DNA of 64,000 bases from Patescibacteria group bacterium (GCA_028718605.1 JAQULM010000001.1:89420-153419); one strand, 5' to 3'. Positions 1-8,849 are shown, counted from the first letter of the stretch. Program-made: numbers and translations. The notes: generated from the letters alone by a model not told the origin.

Positions 1-1453
1 CGTTTATGTCACCGGCGGCAACATTGACGCCGCCCCGGAACGATTCGGCGTACGCGAAGAACTGGAACTCGACCTCACCAGTTTTTTTAAACAAGCGGAT
101 TTGTGGGCCTCCTGTTGGGCCGGCACCAGCTACGATTCGATCCGTTATTGTTGTTTCAACGGCAGTAAATACGGCTGCATCAAAATTCAATCTGCCACTA
201 CCTAAACTGCCCTCGGGAGCTGCTCCAGAATAATTAATTGGAACAGCTGAATTATTGAGACGATTAATGATCTCTGCGTTCGTCAATAAGCTATCATATG
301 CTTTTAATAGTGCAGCGGCGCCAGCTACCATCGGTGATGCTACTGATGTACCCGACCAACCTCCACGATAGTAGTCGTTGAGCCCATGGTCTGGATCATA
401 TACGATCGTACTGAAAAAATCACTGCCTGGTGCCGAAATATCCACACAGTGTGAGCCATAGTTTGATCCTCCCGTAACCGTATCACCGGAATACAAGACT
501 AAGCGCCTGTCGGTGCTCGTTGTGCCGCCGACACCGATTACCCCTGCGGAGCATGCAGGATACCGTGGCGATGTGTTGATATTAATCCCTTCGTTACCTG
601 CTGCCGCAAAAACGAGTACACCGGCATCAGTTGCGGCCTGGATGGCCGTTTCGAGAAGTGAATCATTGTTCGAGCCGACAAAACTTAGATTTACTAAATC
701 AGCACCATTTTCGATTGCGTATAGAATACCTGAATAAACGTCTTTTGTATTACCAACACCTGCACCATCAAGAACCCGTACGGACATGATTCGGGTGCTC
801 CAGGTGAGCCCAGCGATACCCTCACCGTTATTGCCAATCGCGCCGATAACACCGGCAACCGCAGTACCATGGTGAATGCCCGATTCCGTCCAGCCCTGAT
901 CGAATGTAGGTTGCGGATCAGGTGTGTCTGCAGTGAAATCCCAACCAGAAACATCATCAATATACCCATTGTGGTCATCATCAACGTCATTACCGGCTAT
1001 TTCATCGGAGTTACGCCACATTACACCCCTCAGGTCGGGATGATCAAGATCGACACCAGAATCAAGGACCGCAACCGTAACTTCATGTGCGCCTGTTGAA
1101 TAATCCCACGCTACTGGTGCGTCTACTTTGGAAAGGTACCATTGTGAAGAATAATACTCATCATTTGGTTCCAAGGCCATCGTGTACTGATAATTCGGTA
1201 CTGCAAAATCAATGGCAGGATCGTCCTGTAAGTGTCCAAGTAGTATCGCCGTGTTTTCATCCGGAGCGAGTGAAATTACGTGCAACGTTTCACTACCCAC
1301 TGTCTTCACGACGATCTCACGTGGTTGGCTGGTTGCTAGGGCCTGAGCACTTCCGGGGATTACAGCAATGCCAATAAGACATACTATGATCGCACATTGG
1401 ACGCCAAAAAAAACATGCTGCCAAAACGTTCTAAATCGCAAATCATTATTCAT
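1..1453 (-). CDS. Subtilisin-like S8 serine protease, C-terminus cut by window edge
   Basis: Secreted or surface protease of the subtilase family. 484 residues are visible and the frame stays open to the edge. A signal sequence lies at about residues 14-38. The catalytic triad is complete: Asp131 (VAVLDSGVD), His195 (HGTAVAG) and Ser370 (GTSVASP), with the oxyanion Asn at 287 (AAAGNEG). After about residue 440 begins a repeat of the type IVAGAGPTGGPQIRLF...GGVNVAAGDIN, the FG-GAP-like repeat often attached to Patescibacteria surface proteins; more repeats probably follow outside the window. Its ATG lies inside the end of the HtrA-like gene (ATGAATAA overlap), so the two are probably co-translated. 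Family assignment is firm; the substrate is unknown. Confidence 0.93.
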   Translation of the reverse strand, partial: MNNDLRFRTFWQHVFFGVQCAIIVCLIGIAVIPGSAQALATSQPREIVVKTVGSETLHVISLAPDENTAILLGHLQDDPAIDFAVPNYQYTMALEPNDEYYSSQWYLSKVDAPVAWDYSTGAHEVTVAVLDSGVDLDHPDLRGVMWRNSDEIAGNDVDDDHNGYIDDVSGWDFTADTPDPQPTFDQGWTESGIHHGTAVAGVIGAIGNNGEGIAGLTWSTRIMSVRVLDGAGVGNTKDVYSGILYAIENGADLVNLSFVGSNNDSLLETAIQAATDAGVLVFAAAGNEGININTSPRYPACSAGVIGVGGTTSTDRRLVLYSGDTVTGGSNYGSHCVDISAPGSDFFSTIVYDPDHGLNDYYRGGWSGTSVASPMVAGAAALLKAYDSLLTNAEIINRLNNSAVPINYSGAAPEGSLGSGRLNFDAAVFTAVETTITDRIVAGAGPTGGPQIRLFKKTGEVEFQFFAYAESFRGGVNVAAGDIN

Positions 1454-2705
1454 GGGATTCGAGGGTTACTTTTATGGTCTCTTCTTTCCCGTTTTTACGG
1501 ATAACAGACAAGGAAAGTAAGTCTGAGGGTTGGTGCTGCAGAATAATCTGGGATAAATTCTGCTCACTGTTTACCGGCGTACCATCGACCGCTGTGATGA
1601 CATCCCCTTCAGTAAGCCCAACGCGCTCAGCAGGGCTTCCGATCTCCACCGCCGGTTCTAGCACCGCATCGGCAGAATAAATCAAAGCACCCCGGTCAAT
1701 CGCTTTGATGAGCTCCGCTGAGACAATAGGAGCGTTCATGAGATCAAGATAGTGGACGCCGAGATACGGTCGCTGAATCGGCACACTGCTCAACGCCATT
1801 GAAAGGATTGGATTGAGCGCTTCAAAAGGCATTATCGTCGTTGCTTCTTCTCCGATAACCACAATTCCGATAGCCTCCTTATCAATCGTATAGGCTATTG
1901 AAAAATTAAATACGCTTGGTATATCGTCACTTATAACAACTTCACCGTAGTAGCTGTCTGATGATTGAACCAACGCAGGTTGCTTCGACAAATGAATATT
2001 GGAAAATCCAGCAATTGCGGATTTTATTACAAACGCATCGCGATCAGGCAAGTAATTCTTTACCAAAAGCACTTCCTCGGCGGACGCTAAGGCATTCAAA
2101 CGAGCAATGGGCAATGTAGCCAGGGATCGTGCGTCAATTTTTAATATGACAAAATCTGACGCAGAATCTTGATATGCTGAAACGACCGCGTAGCGGGCTC
2201 CCGTAGCCGTAACGACAACATGCGGCATAGTACCTGCAATGGCGTTCCGGTGAGAAACGATGTATCCATCTTCAGTTAGTATAAATCCGCTCCCGGTACT
2301 TGCGGTCGTGATACTGGGCATCACTTCGGATCCACTATCGCCAGTAATTTCATAAATTTGTACCGATGATCGTTTAATTTCATCCGCAATTGCTGCAACA
2401 TCTTCTGCGGTTGGTTCACTTCCAGATCGCCGTCCAATAAGAAAATAACCTGCATCCGAAGGGTATTCAAAAATGTGCAATTTATTAATAATTGGTATTT
2501 TCGATCCATACGAAAACAAAATAATTGGAGCCAAAAAACCAGCAATAAAACCAAAGAGCACGACGAGGAGTAATAAGGAAACAGGCCGCATGCGCTGATG
2601 GTTCGGCTTCTCAATGGTATGGAGGGTTTCGCCGTAGAGTTTATTCAGCTGATCGTTTTGCTGGTTCGTATTTTTCGGTGATGTCGGGCTAACTTTCGGT
2701 TTCAT
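1446..2705 (-). CDS. HtrA/DegP-like membrane protein with PDZ domain, active-site residues missing
   Basis: 419 residues: cytoplasmic N-terminus, one TM segment at about 42-66, a trypsin-like S1C domain at about 100-300 and a PDZ domain at about 325-415 (GSPAERVGLTEGDVI). In active HtrA the His sits in a GYILTNNHVV block; here the block reads GYIVSHRNAIA, so Asn occupies the His position. The Asp region (SDFVILKI) is kept. The GNSGGP serine block is replaced by SVFNFSIAYTIDKEAIGI with no equivalent Ser. The protein is therefore probably a non-catalytic scaffold or peptide-binding protein. It overlaps the subtilase start by 8 bases, so it may recruit substrates for that protease or regulate it (inference). 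Confidence 0.85.
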   Translation of the reverse strand: MKPKVSPTSPKNTNQQNDQLNKLYGETLHTIEKPNHQRMRPVSLLLLVVLFGFIAGFLAPIILFSYGSKIPIINKLHIFEYPSDAGYFLIGRRSGSEPTAEDVAAIADEIKRSSVQIYEITGDSGSEVMPSITTASTGSGFILTEDGYIVSHRNAIAGTMPHVVVTATGARYAVVSAYQDSASDFVILKIDARSLATLPIARLNALASAEEVLLVKNYLPDRDAFVIKSAIAGFSNIHLSKQPALVQSSDSYYGEVVISDDIPSVFNFSIAYTIDKEAIGIVVIGEEATTIMPFEALNPILSMALSSVPIQRPYLGVHYLDLMNAPIVSAELIKAIDRGALIYSADAVLEPAVEIGSPAERVGLTEGDVITAVDGTPVNSEQNLSQIILQHQPSDLLSLSVIRKNGKEETIKVTLESHE

Positions 2706-2717
2706 ATGGTTTGAGAA

Positions 2718-3482
2718 TTAAATCCATTTCGTTGTTACTGCGGCAAGTGCGAGCGCTATGCCCCCAACAATAAAGTAGAGGCGCACGCGCTTAAAAGAAA
2801 CGGTATCGCGTAATTGATCCTTCGAAATATTCACGGCAAGATAATAAACAATACTGACAATAAATGCGTTGAAAACGTAGCTTGTCGGGAGTTGTGAAAC
2901 GGCAAAGGCGGTTTCGGCTGTTAGTAAACCGACTACGAAGATATGTAGCCGACCAACCCGCCATGGAATCTTGTATGACCAGAGCGTCCGGGCGAATATG
3001 AAAGAAGCTAAAATTCCGATTGGAATGATACAGTATACAAATGGCACGCCAAACAGCAATGAAATGCCGTAAAATGTACCAATAAATAAAAATACTGAAA
3101 CAAGGTTTAGATACCCATAAATATTTTCAAGTGCGTACGGTTGATATTTCTCTGTGTGATATAAAAAAGCAAAAATATTATTCAATGCTAGCCCATATAA
3201 AATAATTGACCCTGCGATGTATATATGTTGAACGACAGGATGGTCGATGAGGAGGAAAAAGGAACACATGCTGATGATAAACGCGAGCGGCGTCGGCAGA
3301 TTATTCCACAACGTTACACTAAATAACTTCTGTCCTGCCAGTACATACAGTGCGATAAATGTTACCAGCACCGCGGCAGCGGTGATTTCATACGTCAATT
3401 TTGGGGCAAGAATCCAGATTTCAAAAATCAGACCGATAAACGCGGCGGTTGCGAAAGGAATGATTTTCTTAATTAATAGCAT
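2718..3482 (-). CDS. Polytopic membrane protein, function unknown
   Basis: 254 residues with about eight hydrophobic segments spread over the whole length and short charged loops such as YHTEKYQPYALEN. I recognise no catalytic motif and no transporter signature. Multi-TM proteins of this kind are common and uncharacterised in Patescibacteria. It starts at an ATG 9 bases after the PH-domain gene and ends 12 bases before the HtrA-like gene, so it sits in a minus-strand run of four envelope genes. A role in envelope organisation is only a guess from context. Confidence 0.7.
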   Translation of the reverse strand: MLLIKKIIPFATAAFIGLIFEIWILAPKLTYEITAAAVLVTFIALYVLAGQKLFSVTLWNNLPTPLAFIISMCSFFLLIDHPVVQHIYIAGSIILYGLALNNIFAFLYHTEKYQPYALENIYGYLNLVSVFLFIGTFYGISLLFGVPFVYCIIPIGILASFIFARTLWSYKIPWRVGRLHIFVVGLLTAETAFAVSQLPTSYVFNAFIVSIVYYLAVNISKDQLRDTVSFKRVRLYFIVGGIALALAAVTTKWI

Positions 3483-3491
3483 ACGTATATC

Positions 3492-4100
3492 CTAGAAATG
3501 CGTGCGGCGATCATCTTCGCTGGTTGACGAGGGCACCGATTCGTCGGAATTGAGTTTCATAGTTTTAATCGCTGCGGCAATTTCAGCGGCAGAAACATCG
3601 CGTTCCTGCTGTTTCTCGTGTTGTATCCGAATAATGAGTTGCTGAAGCAGCTCAGGGTTCTTCACGCCGGTGAGCTCAATATTAGCCTGCGACCCCGCCG
3701 TCTGGATAATGATACTCCCATAGTGCAAAAGTGTTTGAGATATTCCACGGATCCTATAACTTACATCTTGAATAGCATCATACGTTGTCTCCGAAACAGT
3801 ACGGTCGAAAAAACCGCGTTGGTCAATATCAATAATTCGAGCGTCGGTAATGACAAAAACATTAAATGAATACTGGATCAAAATGCGGATCGCCACTATA
3901 AGGCCAAATGCCACAAATCCTGCAAATATCGCTACCCCCCACCAACCGCCCCGCATGAGTGGCAAAAGGAAGAAAAAAGGTGCTATACTACATACAGCAC
4001 TGATAAGTATCTGCCAGAAGAAAACAAGGGGGTACTTCCGCACAATACTGGCAATTGATTCGTCTTCTTTTAAATTTTTTTCTAGCGCTTTTTCAAACAT
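3492..4100 (-). CDS. Membrane-anchored bacterial PH-domain protein
   Basis: 202 residues from the chosen ATG (MFEKALEKN); an in-frame start 10 codons upstream gives an unlikely cysteine-rich extension. Two TM segments (about 25-45 and 52-75) are followed by a bPH-type domain with the pattern FVITDARIIDIDQRGFFDRTVSETTYDAIQDV, typical of the YdbS/DUF304 group. The C-terminus is charged and probably disordered (SSTSEDDRRTHF). Members are thought to act in envelope stress or membrane assembly, but the function is not established. It is the first gene of the envelope run and lies back to back with the small plus-strand TM gene. Confidence 0.78.
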   Translation of the reverse strand: MFEKALEKNLKEDESIASIVRKYPLVFFWQILISAVCSIAPFFFLLPLMRGGWWGVAIFAGFVAFGLIVAIRILIQYSFNVFVITDARIIDIDQRGFFDRTVSETTYDAIQDVSYRIRGISQTLLHYGSIIIQTAGSQANIELTGVKNPELLQQLIIRIQHEKQQERDVSAAEIAAAIKTMKLNSDESVPSSTSEDDRRTHF

Positions 4101-4118
4101 ACAATTTATCAAACAGAT

Positions 4119-4220
4119 ATGCTTCGTCAAAAAACAATTCGTGCCCTCTGGCTTGTGATCGTAATCATCGGCGTGCTAGCGATGGTACTCTTTACCGTTT
4201 TGCCGGCTCTAGCGTCGTAG
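4119..4220 (+). CDS. 33-residue single-TM protein
   Basis: Short gene encoding MLRQKTIRALWLVIVIIG followed by more TM residues and a short PALAS tail. The layout is a basic N-terminus, one TM helix and almost nothing outside the membrane. It starts 18 bases from the divergent PH-domain gene and its stop overlaps the end of lepA tail to tail. Tiny proteins of this form occur widely in Parcubacteria genomes, but I know of no function. The evidence is the intact start and stop, a clear positive-inside TM pattern and the compact placement; no clear ribosome-binding site is visible. Confidence 0.5.
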   Translation: MLRQKTIRALWLVIVIIGVLAMVLFTVLPALAS

Positions 4221-6026
4221 TACTGCCAGGAATGCTTCCTGGGGAATATCAACCTTCCCCATGCGCTTCATCCGCTGCTTGCCCTTCTTCTGCTTCTCGA
4301 GCAGTTTTCGTTTGCGCGTAACATCACCGCCATAGAGTTTCGCGGTGACGTCTTTCCGCATGGCTGGAACCCTTGCCGCCGCAACGATTTTACCCCCGAG
4401 CGATGCTTGAACCTTCACCTCAAACATTTGGCGCGGCAAAACCGCCTTCAAATTATCAACCACTTTCCTTCCGACTCGGTACGCCTCATCTTCATACACG
4501 ATTGTAGCGAGTGCCTCAACGAGGTCTTCCGCAACAAGTATATCAAGCCGGGCAACCTTGCACGATCGGTAGTCAAGAAAATCATAATTAAGCGAAGCAT
4601 AACCGGCCGTTACCCCTTTTAGTGTATCATAAAAATCGACGAGTATGCTAGCGAGCGGAATTTCGTAGTGTAACACAACTTTCGCATCGTCAAGGTATTC
4701 CGTTGTACGATAGAGGCCGCGCCGCTCTTGCACGAGTTTCATGATATTACCGATGTATTGTGACGGTGCCACAACGTCCGCCGAAACCCATGGCTCAAGC
4801 ACGGCCTCGATTTGGCTGCGGTCCGGCAAGCTTAATGGGCTGGTGATTACGAGCTCGTTTCCATGGAATGATTTATCCCGCCGCTGTTGTGCGTGGGCGC
4901 CACCCTCATTGAGCGCAAGACGGTATGCGACAGACGGTGCGGTTACAACGAGATTAAGTTTGTGCTCACGCTTGAGGCGCTCCTGGAAAATTTCCAGATG
5001 CAGAACGCCCAAGAATCCGCAGCGGAATCCGAACCCGAGTGCTTCTGAATGATCAGGCTCATATTGTAAAGCGGCGTCATTGAGCGCAATCTTGCCGATA
5101 GCTTCGCGTAGCTTACCATAGTCATCGCCTTCTTTCGTATAGATTCCTGCAAAAACCATTGGCTTCAACATTCGATAGCCAGGTAGCGGATGCTGTGCGG
5201 GAAATTGCTCATGCGTTATGGTATCACCAACGCGGCAATCATGGACTTTTTTCAGCCCTGTCGTAATATACCCAATTTCCCCCGCGTGCAATTCATCGAT
5301 GGAGACCAGCGCTGGTTTGAGCATACCGATATCAAGGGCTTCAGAATGACAATTAGTTCCCATGAAGTGCAGTATTTGTCCTTTTTTCGCCGTTCCATTA
5401 AACACACGACCATATGCCACAACCCCGCGGTATTCATCATAGAATGAATCGAAAATTAAAATCTGCAGTATCGCATCCGGATCTCCCGTGGGTGGCGGTA
5501 CATTGCGGATAACGCGTTCAAGAATCGCATCAACACCTTTGCCTGTCTTCGCCGATGCGAGGAGAATATCGTCAGCTGAACAACCGATTAATTTGATTAA
5601 ATCGTTGCGGACCCGTTCGACGTCGGCATTCGGCAAGTCAATTTTGTTAATTACCGGGATGATCACCAAATCCTGCTCCAGCGCTAGATAAAGATTTGCG
5701 AGTGTCTGGGCCTCGATCCCCTGGGATGCGTCAACGAGTAAAATTGCTCCCTCGACCGCTGCAAGAGACCGCGAGACTTCATAGGCAAAATCAACATGCC
5801 CGGGCGTATCGATGAGATTGAGCTCATACCCCTGATACTGCATGCGAACTGGCTTCAGTTTGATCGTAATACCGCGTTCCCGTTCGAGATCCATCTGGTC
5901 TAAAAGCTGGTCGCGCATTTCACGTTTGTTGACGGTTCCGGTTATTTCTAAAAAACGGTCGGCGAGCGTCGATTTGCCGTGATCAATATGAGCAATGATT
6001 GAAAAATTTCTAATGCGTTGTGCCAT
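4209..6026 (-). CDS. lepA: Elongation factor 4 (LepA), ribosome back-translocation GTPase
   Basis: 605 residues, normal length for LepA. The P-loop is AHIDHGKST, switch II is DTPGHVDF and the NKID box is present. Domains EF-G II, III and V follow, with the LepA-specific C-terminal domain ending in KRKKLLEKQKKGKQRMKRMG-like basic residues, then VDIPQEAFLAVLRR. It acts on stalled or mis-translocated 70S ribosomes in the cytoplasm. The ATG has an AAGGAA ribosome-binding site located inside the last codons of murJ, so murJ and lepA overlap by 17 bases and are likely co-transcribed. Confidence 0.98.
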   Translation of the reverse strand: MAQRIRNFSIIAHIDHGKSTLADRFLEITGTVNKREMRDQLLDQMDLERERGITIKLKPVRMQYQGYELNLIDTPGHVDFAYEVSRSLAAVEGAILLVDASQGIEAQTLANLYLALEQDLVIIPVINKIDLPNADVERVRNDLIKLIGCSADDILLASAKTGKGVDAILERVIRNVPPPTGDPDAILQILIFDSFYDEYRGVVAYGRVFNGTAKKGQILHFMGTNCHSEALDIGMLKPALVSIDELHAGEIGYITTGLKKVHDCRVGDTITHEQFPAQHPLPGYRMLKPMVFAGIYTKEGDDYGKLREAIGKIALNDAALQYEPDHSEALGFGFRCGFLGVLHLEIFQERLKREHKLNLVVTAPSVAYRLALNEGGAHAQQRRDKSFHGNELVITSPLSLPDRSQIEAVLEPWVSADVVAPSQYIGNIMKLVQERRGLYRTTEYLDDAKVVLHYEIPLASILVDFYDTLKGVTAGYASLNYDFLDYRSCKVARLDILVAEDLVEALATIVYEDEAYRVGRKVVDNLKAVLPRQMFEVKVQASLGGKIVAAARVPAMRKDVTAKLYGGDVTRKRKLLEKQKKGKQRMKRMGKVDIPQEAFLAVLRR

Positions 6027-7647
6027 TTGATGATTCCTTTTTTACGCCATTGCTGAATAATTGCTGCCGTGCCTTCCGGACCCACTCAGTTATGATGGTA
6101 ATTTCGTCGCATTTAAAAACGATAGCTAATAGTAAATACGCTGCAATGCCGATGCAACCGGCGCCGGTGCCCTGAATGAGCACGCCCATAAACGTCTGCA
6201 TGTTAACGCCGAGATTAATGACATACCGTGCCGCAAACGTAACAGCGCCCGCCATCGCGGAAATCGTGATTATTTTCAGTACCGAAAGGATCATGGTGCG
6301 GTCATCTAAATATCCAATTCGCTTTCGCAGTACGACGAGCAATAGTATCATCTGGAAAAAACTGGCAATACTGAATGCGAGCCCAAGGCCAAGCACTCCA
6401 TAGGGACGAGAGAGAATGATCGCACCAGCACTGTTGATGACGAGTGAAACGATCGCAATTACAACGGGTGTTCTCGTATCCTGCCATGCATAGAATGAGC
6501 GCGCGAGGAGCGGTATCGTACTTTGTGCGAATAATGAAAGTGCGAAAAGACCAAGCGTCTGCGCGGTCAGTTTTGTATCTTCCCAATCAAAAGCGCCTGC
6601 CCCGAGAACCACACGGACGATTTCCGCCCTGAGGACAAGTATCAGCACTGAAAATGGAATTATAACAAATAGTATTCGCCTGAAACTGATGGAAAAATGC
6701 TGCACAAAAAGCCGGTGGTTTTTTTGGGCAAAAGCCTCACTAAAAAACGGGAATGACGCAACGGCGATTGAAACACCAAAAACATTAATCGGAAAGCTCT
6801 GGAGATTGTTCGCGAAGGTAAAAACGGCGACCGAGCCGGCGGCCAGTAACGATCCGATGATGACGCTGATGAGCTGGTCAACCTGCGCAACAGCAAGGCC
6901 AAACGTCCGCGGTAACATTAGTTTTCCAATCGTACGAACACCCCGGTCGTGCCAATCAAAAACGGGCCGGTATCGGTATCCAATCCGGTGAACTCCCGGA
7001 ATCTGGACAATAAAATGCAAGAATGAACCGAGCACGACGCCATATGCAAGTCCATACAGTCCATAGCGCGGGACGAGCAGTACGATGCCGAGAATAATCC
7101 CGATATTATACATGACTGGCGCAAGTGCGAAACTGACGTATCGTTTCAACGAATTGAGCATGCCGGTCATGACATTGCTCGCGCCAAAAAAGACGATCGA
7201 TACTAACATAATACGTGTCATGTTCACTGTCATGCCTTGCTTCTCCGTGTCGAATCCGGGGGCAATCAGCGGTACGATCTGTGGGGCGAATATGAAAAAC
7301 AAAATGCCAAAGACGACCAGCCCAACAAGTAAAATATTGAGGAGTGAATTCGCGAGGTGCCAGACTTCAGCGTGGTCCCCCGAATTTTCTTTTGCACGCT
7401 GGAGGTACTCGACAAAAACGGGAATAAACGCAGCTGAGAGCGCTCCAAGAACTAGGACATTGAATACGAGATCGGGTATGCGAAATGCCGCATAGTACGT
7501 GTCGAGCTCATCCCCTGCGCCAAATTTGCCTGCAAGCAAACGATCACGAACCAAACCAAGCACTCTGCTCAATACAGATGCGGTCGCTATTATAATCGCA
7601 CCACCTGTTAAGGTGGTGGTTAATTTTCGCCAAATTTTTAACAACAT
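6010..7647 (-). CDS. murJ: Lipid II flippase MurJ (MviN)
   Basis: 545 residues with about 14 TM helices, the MOP/MviN fold that flips lipid II across the membrane for peptidoglycan synthesis. The family N-terminus is clear (ASVLSRVLGLVRDRLLAGKFGAG), as is the FRIPDLVFNVLVLGALSAAFIPVF block. I chose the ATG at 7647 over a TTG three codons upstream because a TATAAT -10 box ends 9 bases before it, which places the transcript start at or just before this ATG. Peptidoglycan synthesis fits the GT and envelope genes nearby. Confidence 0.96.
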   Translation of the reverse strand: MLLKIWRKLTTTLTGGAIIIATASVLSRVLGLVRDRLLAGKFGAGDELDTYYAAFRIPDLVFNVLVLGALSAAFIPVFVEYLQRAKENSGDHAEVWHLANSLLNILLVGLVVFGILFFIFAPQIVPLIAPGFDTEKQGMTVNMTRIMLVSIVFFGASNVMTGMLNSLKRYVSFALAPVMYNIGIILGIVLLVPRYGLYGLAYGVVLGSFLHFIVQIPGVHRIGYRYRPVFDWHDRGVRTIGKLMLPRTFGLAVAQVDQLISVIIGSLLAAGSVAVFTFANNLQSFPINVFGVSIAVASFPFFSEAFAQKNHRLFVQHFSISFRRILFVIIPFSVLILVLRAEIVRVVLGAGAFDWEDTKLTAQTLGLFALSLFAQSTIPLLARSFYAWQDTRTPVVIAIVSLVINSAGAIILSRPYGVLGLGLAFSIASFFQMILLLVVLRKRIGYLDDRTMILSVLKIITISAMAGAVTFAARYVINLGVNMQTFMGVLIQGTGAGCIGIAAYLLLAIVFKCDEITIITEWVRKARQQLFSNGVKKESSNGTTH

Positions 7648-7656
7648 CGTGCTCAA

Positions 7657-7685
7657 ATTATACCGATTTGTACATTATTTCGCAA
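7657..7685 (-). promoter_or_regulatory. murJ-lepA promoter, probably leaderless
   Basis: TTGCGA, 17-base spacer, TATAAT, then 9 bases to the ATG. The expected start point falls on or just upstream of the initiation codon, so the mRNA should be leaderless or nearly so. No Shine-Dalgarno sequence is present. Confidence 0.7.
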
Positions 7686-7740
7686 GTATTTGGTTATTCG
7701 ATAAAAATGACTACGGTGTCGTAAAACATATTTATATAAT

Positions 7741-7877
7741 AAAAAAGAGCTGCTGGCTACATACTGAAAGCGTTTATAAATACTAAGCAGTGAGGAGAGA
7801 GTTTACCACCCAGTATGTTGTACTTTCTGTACGCGTAGACCAGCAGCTCTTTTTTGCCAATGTTGTCTCATTGGCAA
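7741..7877 (-). ncRNA. Small RNA 1 of the island, with intrinsic terminator
   Basis: A strong promoter lies directly upstream and no ORF is present. The predicted RNA of about 137 nt starts with a hairpin (GCCAATG/CATTGGC). It ends in a long stem whose outer 10 bp are GAGCUGCUGG/CCAGCAGCUC, followed by UUUUUU. Inner helices GUCUAC/GUAG(C) and CAUACUG/CAGUAUG extend the stem. The apical loop carries CUCUCUCCUC, complementary over 10 nt to the GAGGAGAGAG element in small RNAs 2 and 3, and also anti-Shine-Dalgarno-like. I recognise no known RNA family. It may be a regulatory RNA acting on the other two or on ribosome-binding sites (inference). Confidence 0.6.
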
Positions 7878-7883
7878 CCAACA

Positions 7884-7911
7884 AGTATATGCTTTTTGAT
7901 TAATTTGTCAA
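7884..7911 (-). promoter_or_regulatory. Promoter of small RNA 1
   Basis: Consensus TTGACA, 16-base spacer, TATACT on the minus strand. Expected start near 7877. It follows directly after the hairpins that close the membrane-protein gene. Confidence 0.75.
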
Positions 7912-7917
7912 GGTCAG

Positions 7918-7954
7918 CCCTCGAACGCAGAAAACATTTTTCTGAACTCGAGGG
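7918..7954 (-). repeat. Hairpin upstream of the sRNA 1 promoter
   Basis: Inverted repeat CCCTCGA...TCGAGGG with a second inner stem CAGAAAA/TTTTCTG. It lies between the terminator of the membrane-protein gene and the sRNA promoter. It could insulate the promoter from read-through; no U-run follows. Confidence 0.55.
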
Positions 7955-7957
7955 ATG

Positions 7958-8020
7958 GAGGGAAAAGCACGGTCGTACGTTCGTCAGATGACGAGCATTC
8001 GACTATTGTACTTTTCCCTC
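7958..8020 (-). terminator. Stem-loop after the 157-residue membrane-protein gene
   Basis: GAGGGAAAAG pairs with CTTTTCCCTC around a 43-base loop that contains smaller pairings. It begins 18 bases after the stop codon. The tract after it is CATCCCTC rather than a U-run, so it may act as an mRNA end-protector rather than a classic terminator. Confidence 0.5.
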
Positions 8021-8038
8021 GCATGAGCCTTGGCGTTA

Positions 8039-8512
8039 TTAGCCCGAGATGCGGATAACCCAGAACGTTCCTTTCCAAAGCAAGATGGTCGCGCTAATTG
8101 CGAGTCCGTAAAAAACAATCGCAAATGGCGGGCAAATCTTCCAGATTCTGGGAACGAAATGAAATCCCCAGTTGAGGACGAGCGTGCACATGATCAGGTA
8201 GAGCCACCCGAACACGGCAAGCAAGAAAGTTCGGAGTACAAAATTATACACGAGGAAATCCAGAAATGAATCCGCACCCCGATACCGTGCATACCACTCG
8301 CTAAACAACTGTACGTTCTGCACCGGCAGAAACGTATAGTGATAGAGAATGAATACCACGGCGAAGAAGTAGCCGACAAATGTATCGTTCCGGCTGCCCC
8401 ACCACCTCAGTCCTGCCTTGTTAAACGACAGGAGGCCGAAAATCAAGCTCAAGACAACGAAGTTAATCCCATTAGCTAGATATGGCCAATACCCAGGAAT
8501 CGTGGTTTCCAT
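8039..8512 (-). CDS. Four- to five-TM membrane protein, function unknown
   Basis: 157 residues; TM segments at about 12-32, 45-62, 95-118, and one or two at the C-terminus (about 125-152). Trp/Tyr-rich loops connect them (e.g. FSEWYARYRGADSFLD). No motif was recognised. It starts at an ATG with an AGGAGA ribosome-binding site and is preceded by a 161-nt structured element with long terminal inverted repeats. A hairpin follows the stop. It is the last protein gene of the exported-protein island; its link to the lipoprotein and OmpA-like genes is positional only. Confidence 0.65.
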   Translation of the reverse strand: METTIPGYWPYLANGINFVVLSLIFGLLSFNKAGLRWWGSRNDTFVGYFFAVVFILYHYTFLPVQNVQLFSEWYARYRGADSFLDFLVYNFVLRTFLLAVFGWLYLIMCTLVLNWGFHFVPRIWKICPPFAIVFYGLAISATILLWKGTFWVIRISG

Positions 8513-8536
8513 AATTTATTCTCCTAACGGCTAAAT

Positions 8537-8697
8537 GTTTACCAACCACGCAACTGGGGGCTAGAAGGCCCGAATAGGCCTCGCAGAAGCGGGCATCAGG
8601 CCGTGGCGCGAACAATGATGCTCTCTCAGTGCAGGACCAAAAGATATCATCGTATATGCGCCAGTCACTAACCCTCCATTTGTGTGGTTGGTAAAAC
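8537..8697 (-). promoter_or_regulatory. Structured leader element with 17-bp terminal inverted repeats
   Basis: GTTTACCAACCACGCAA at one end pairs with its near-perfect complement (one bulge, one G/A change) at the other, enclosing about 125 nt. Inside, the minus strand carries GGTCCTGCACTG and, 17 nt later, GCGCCACG; the same pair of boxes recurs upstream of the OmpA-like gene. It ends 24 bases before the start codon of the membrane-protein gene, so a 5' UTR regulatory RNA is the leading reading. A MITE-like insertion is the alternative. It matches no riboswitch class I know. Confidence 0.5.
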
Positions 8698-8794
8698 GCC
8701 GAAAGCTCATGTGTTCTCAAGGAACAGATGCGGATATGAATGCTGTTCGCACCCACGTCTGTTTCTTTGAACGGCGGCCTTTAAAAGAAAAGGA

Positions 8795-8834
8795 AGTAGG
8801 AGAGGCAAGTGGATTGAACACTTGCTCCCCTACT
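8795..8834 (-). terminator. Terminator of the OmpA-lipoprotein unit
   Basis: Minus-strand stem AGTAGGGGAGCAAGTG / CACTTGCCTCTCCTACT (one mismatch) followed by the U-rich tract TCCTTTTCTTTT. It starts 15 bases after the lipoprotein stop codon. Confidence 0.7.
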
Positions 8835-8849
8835 GAAGTAGTTGAATAC

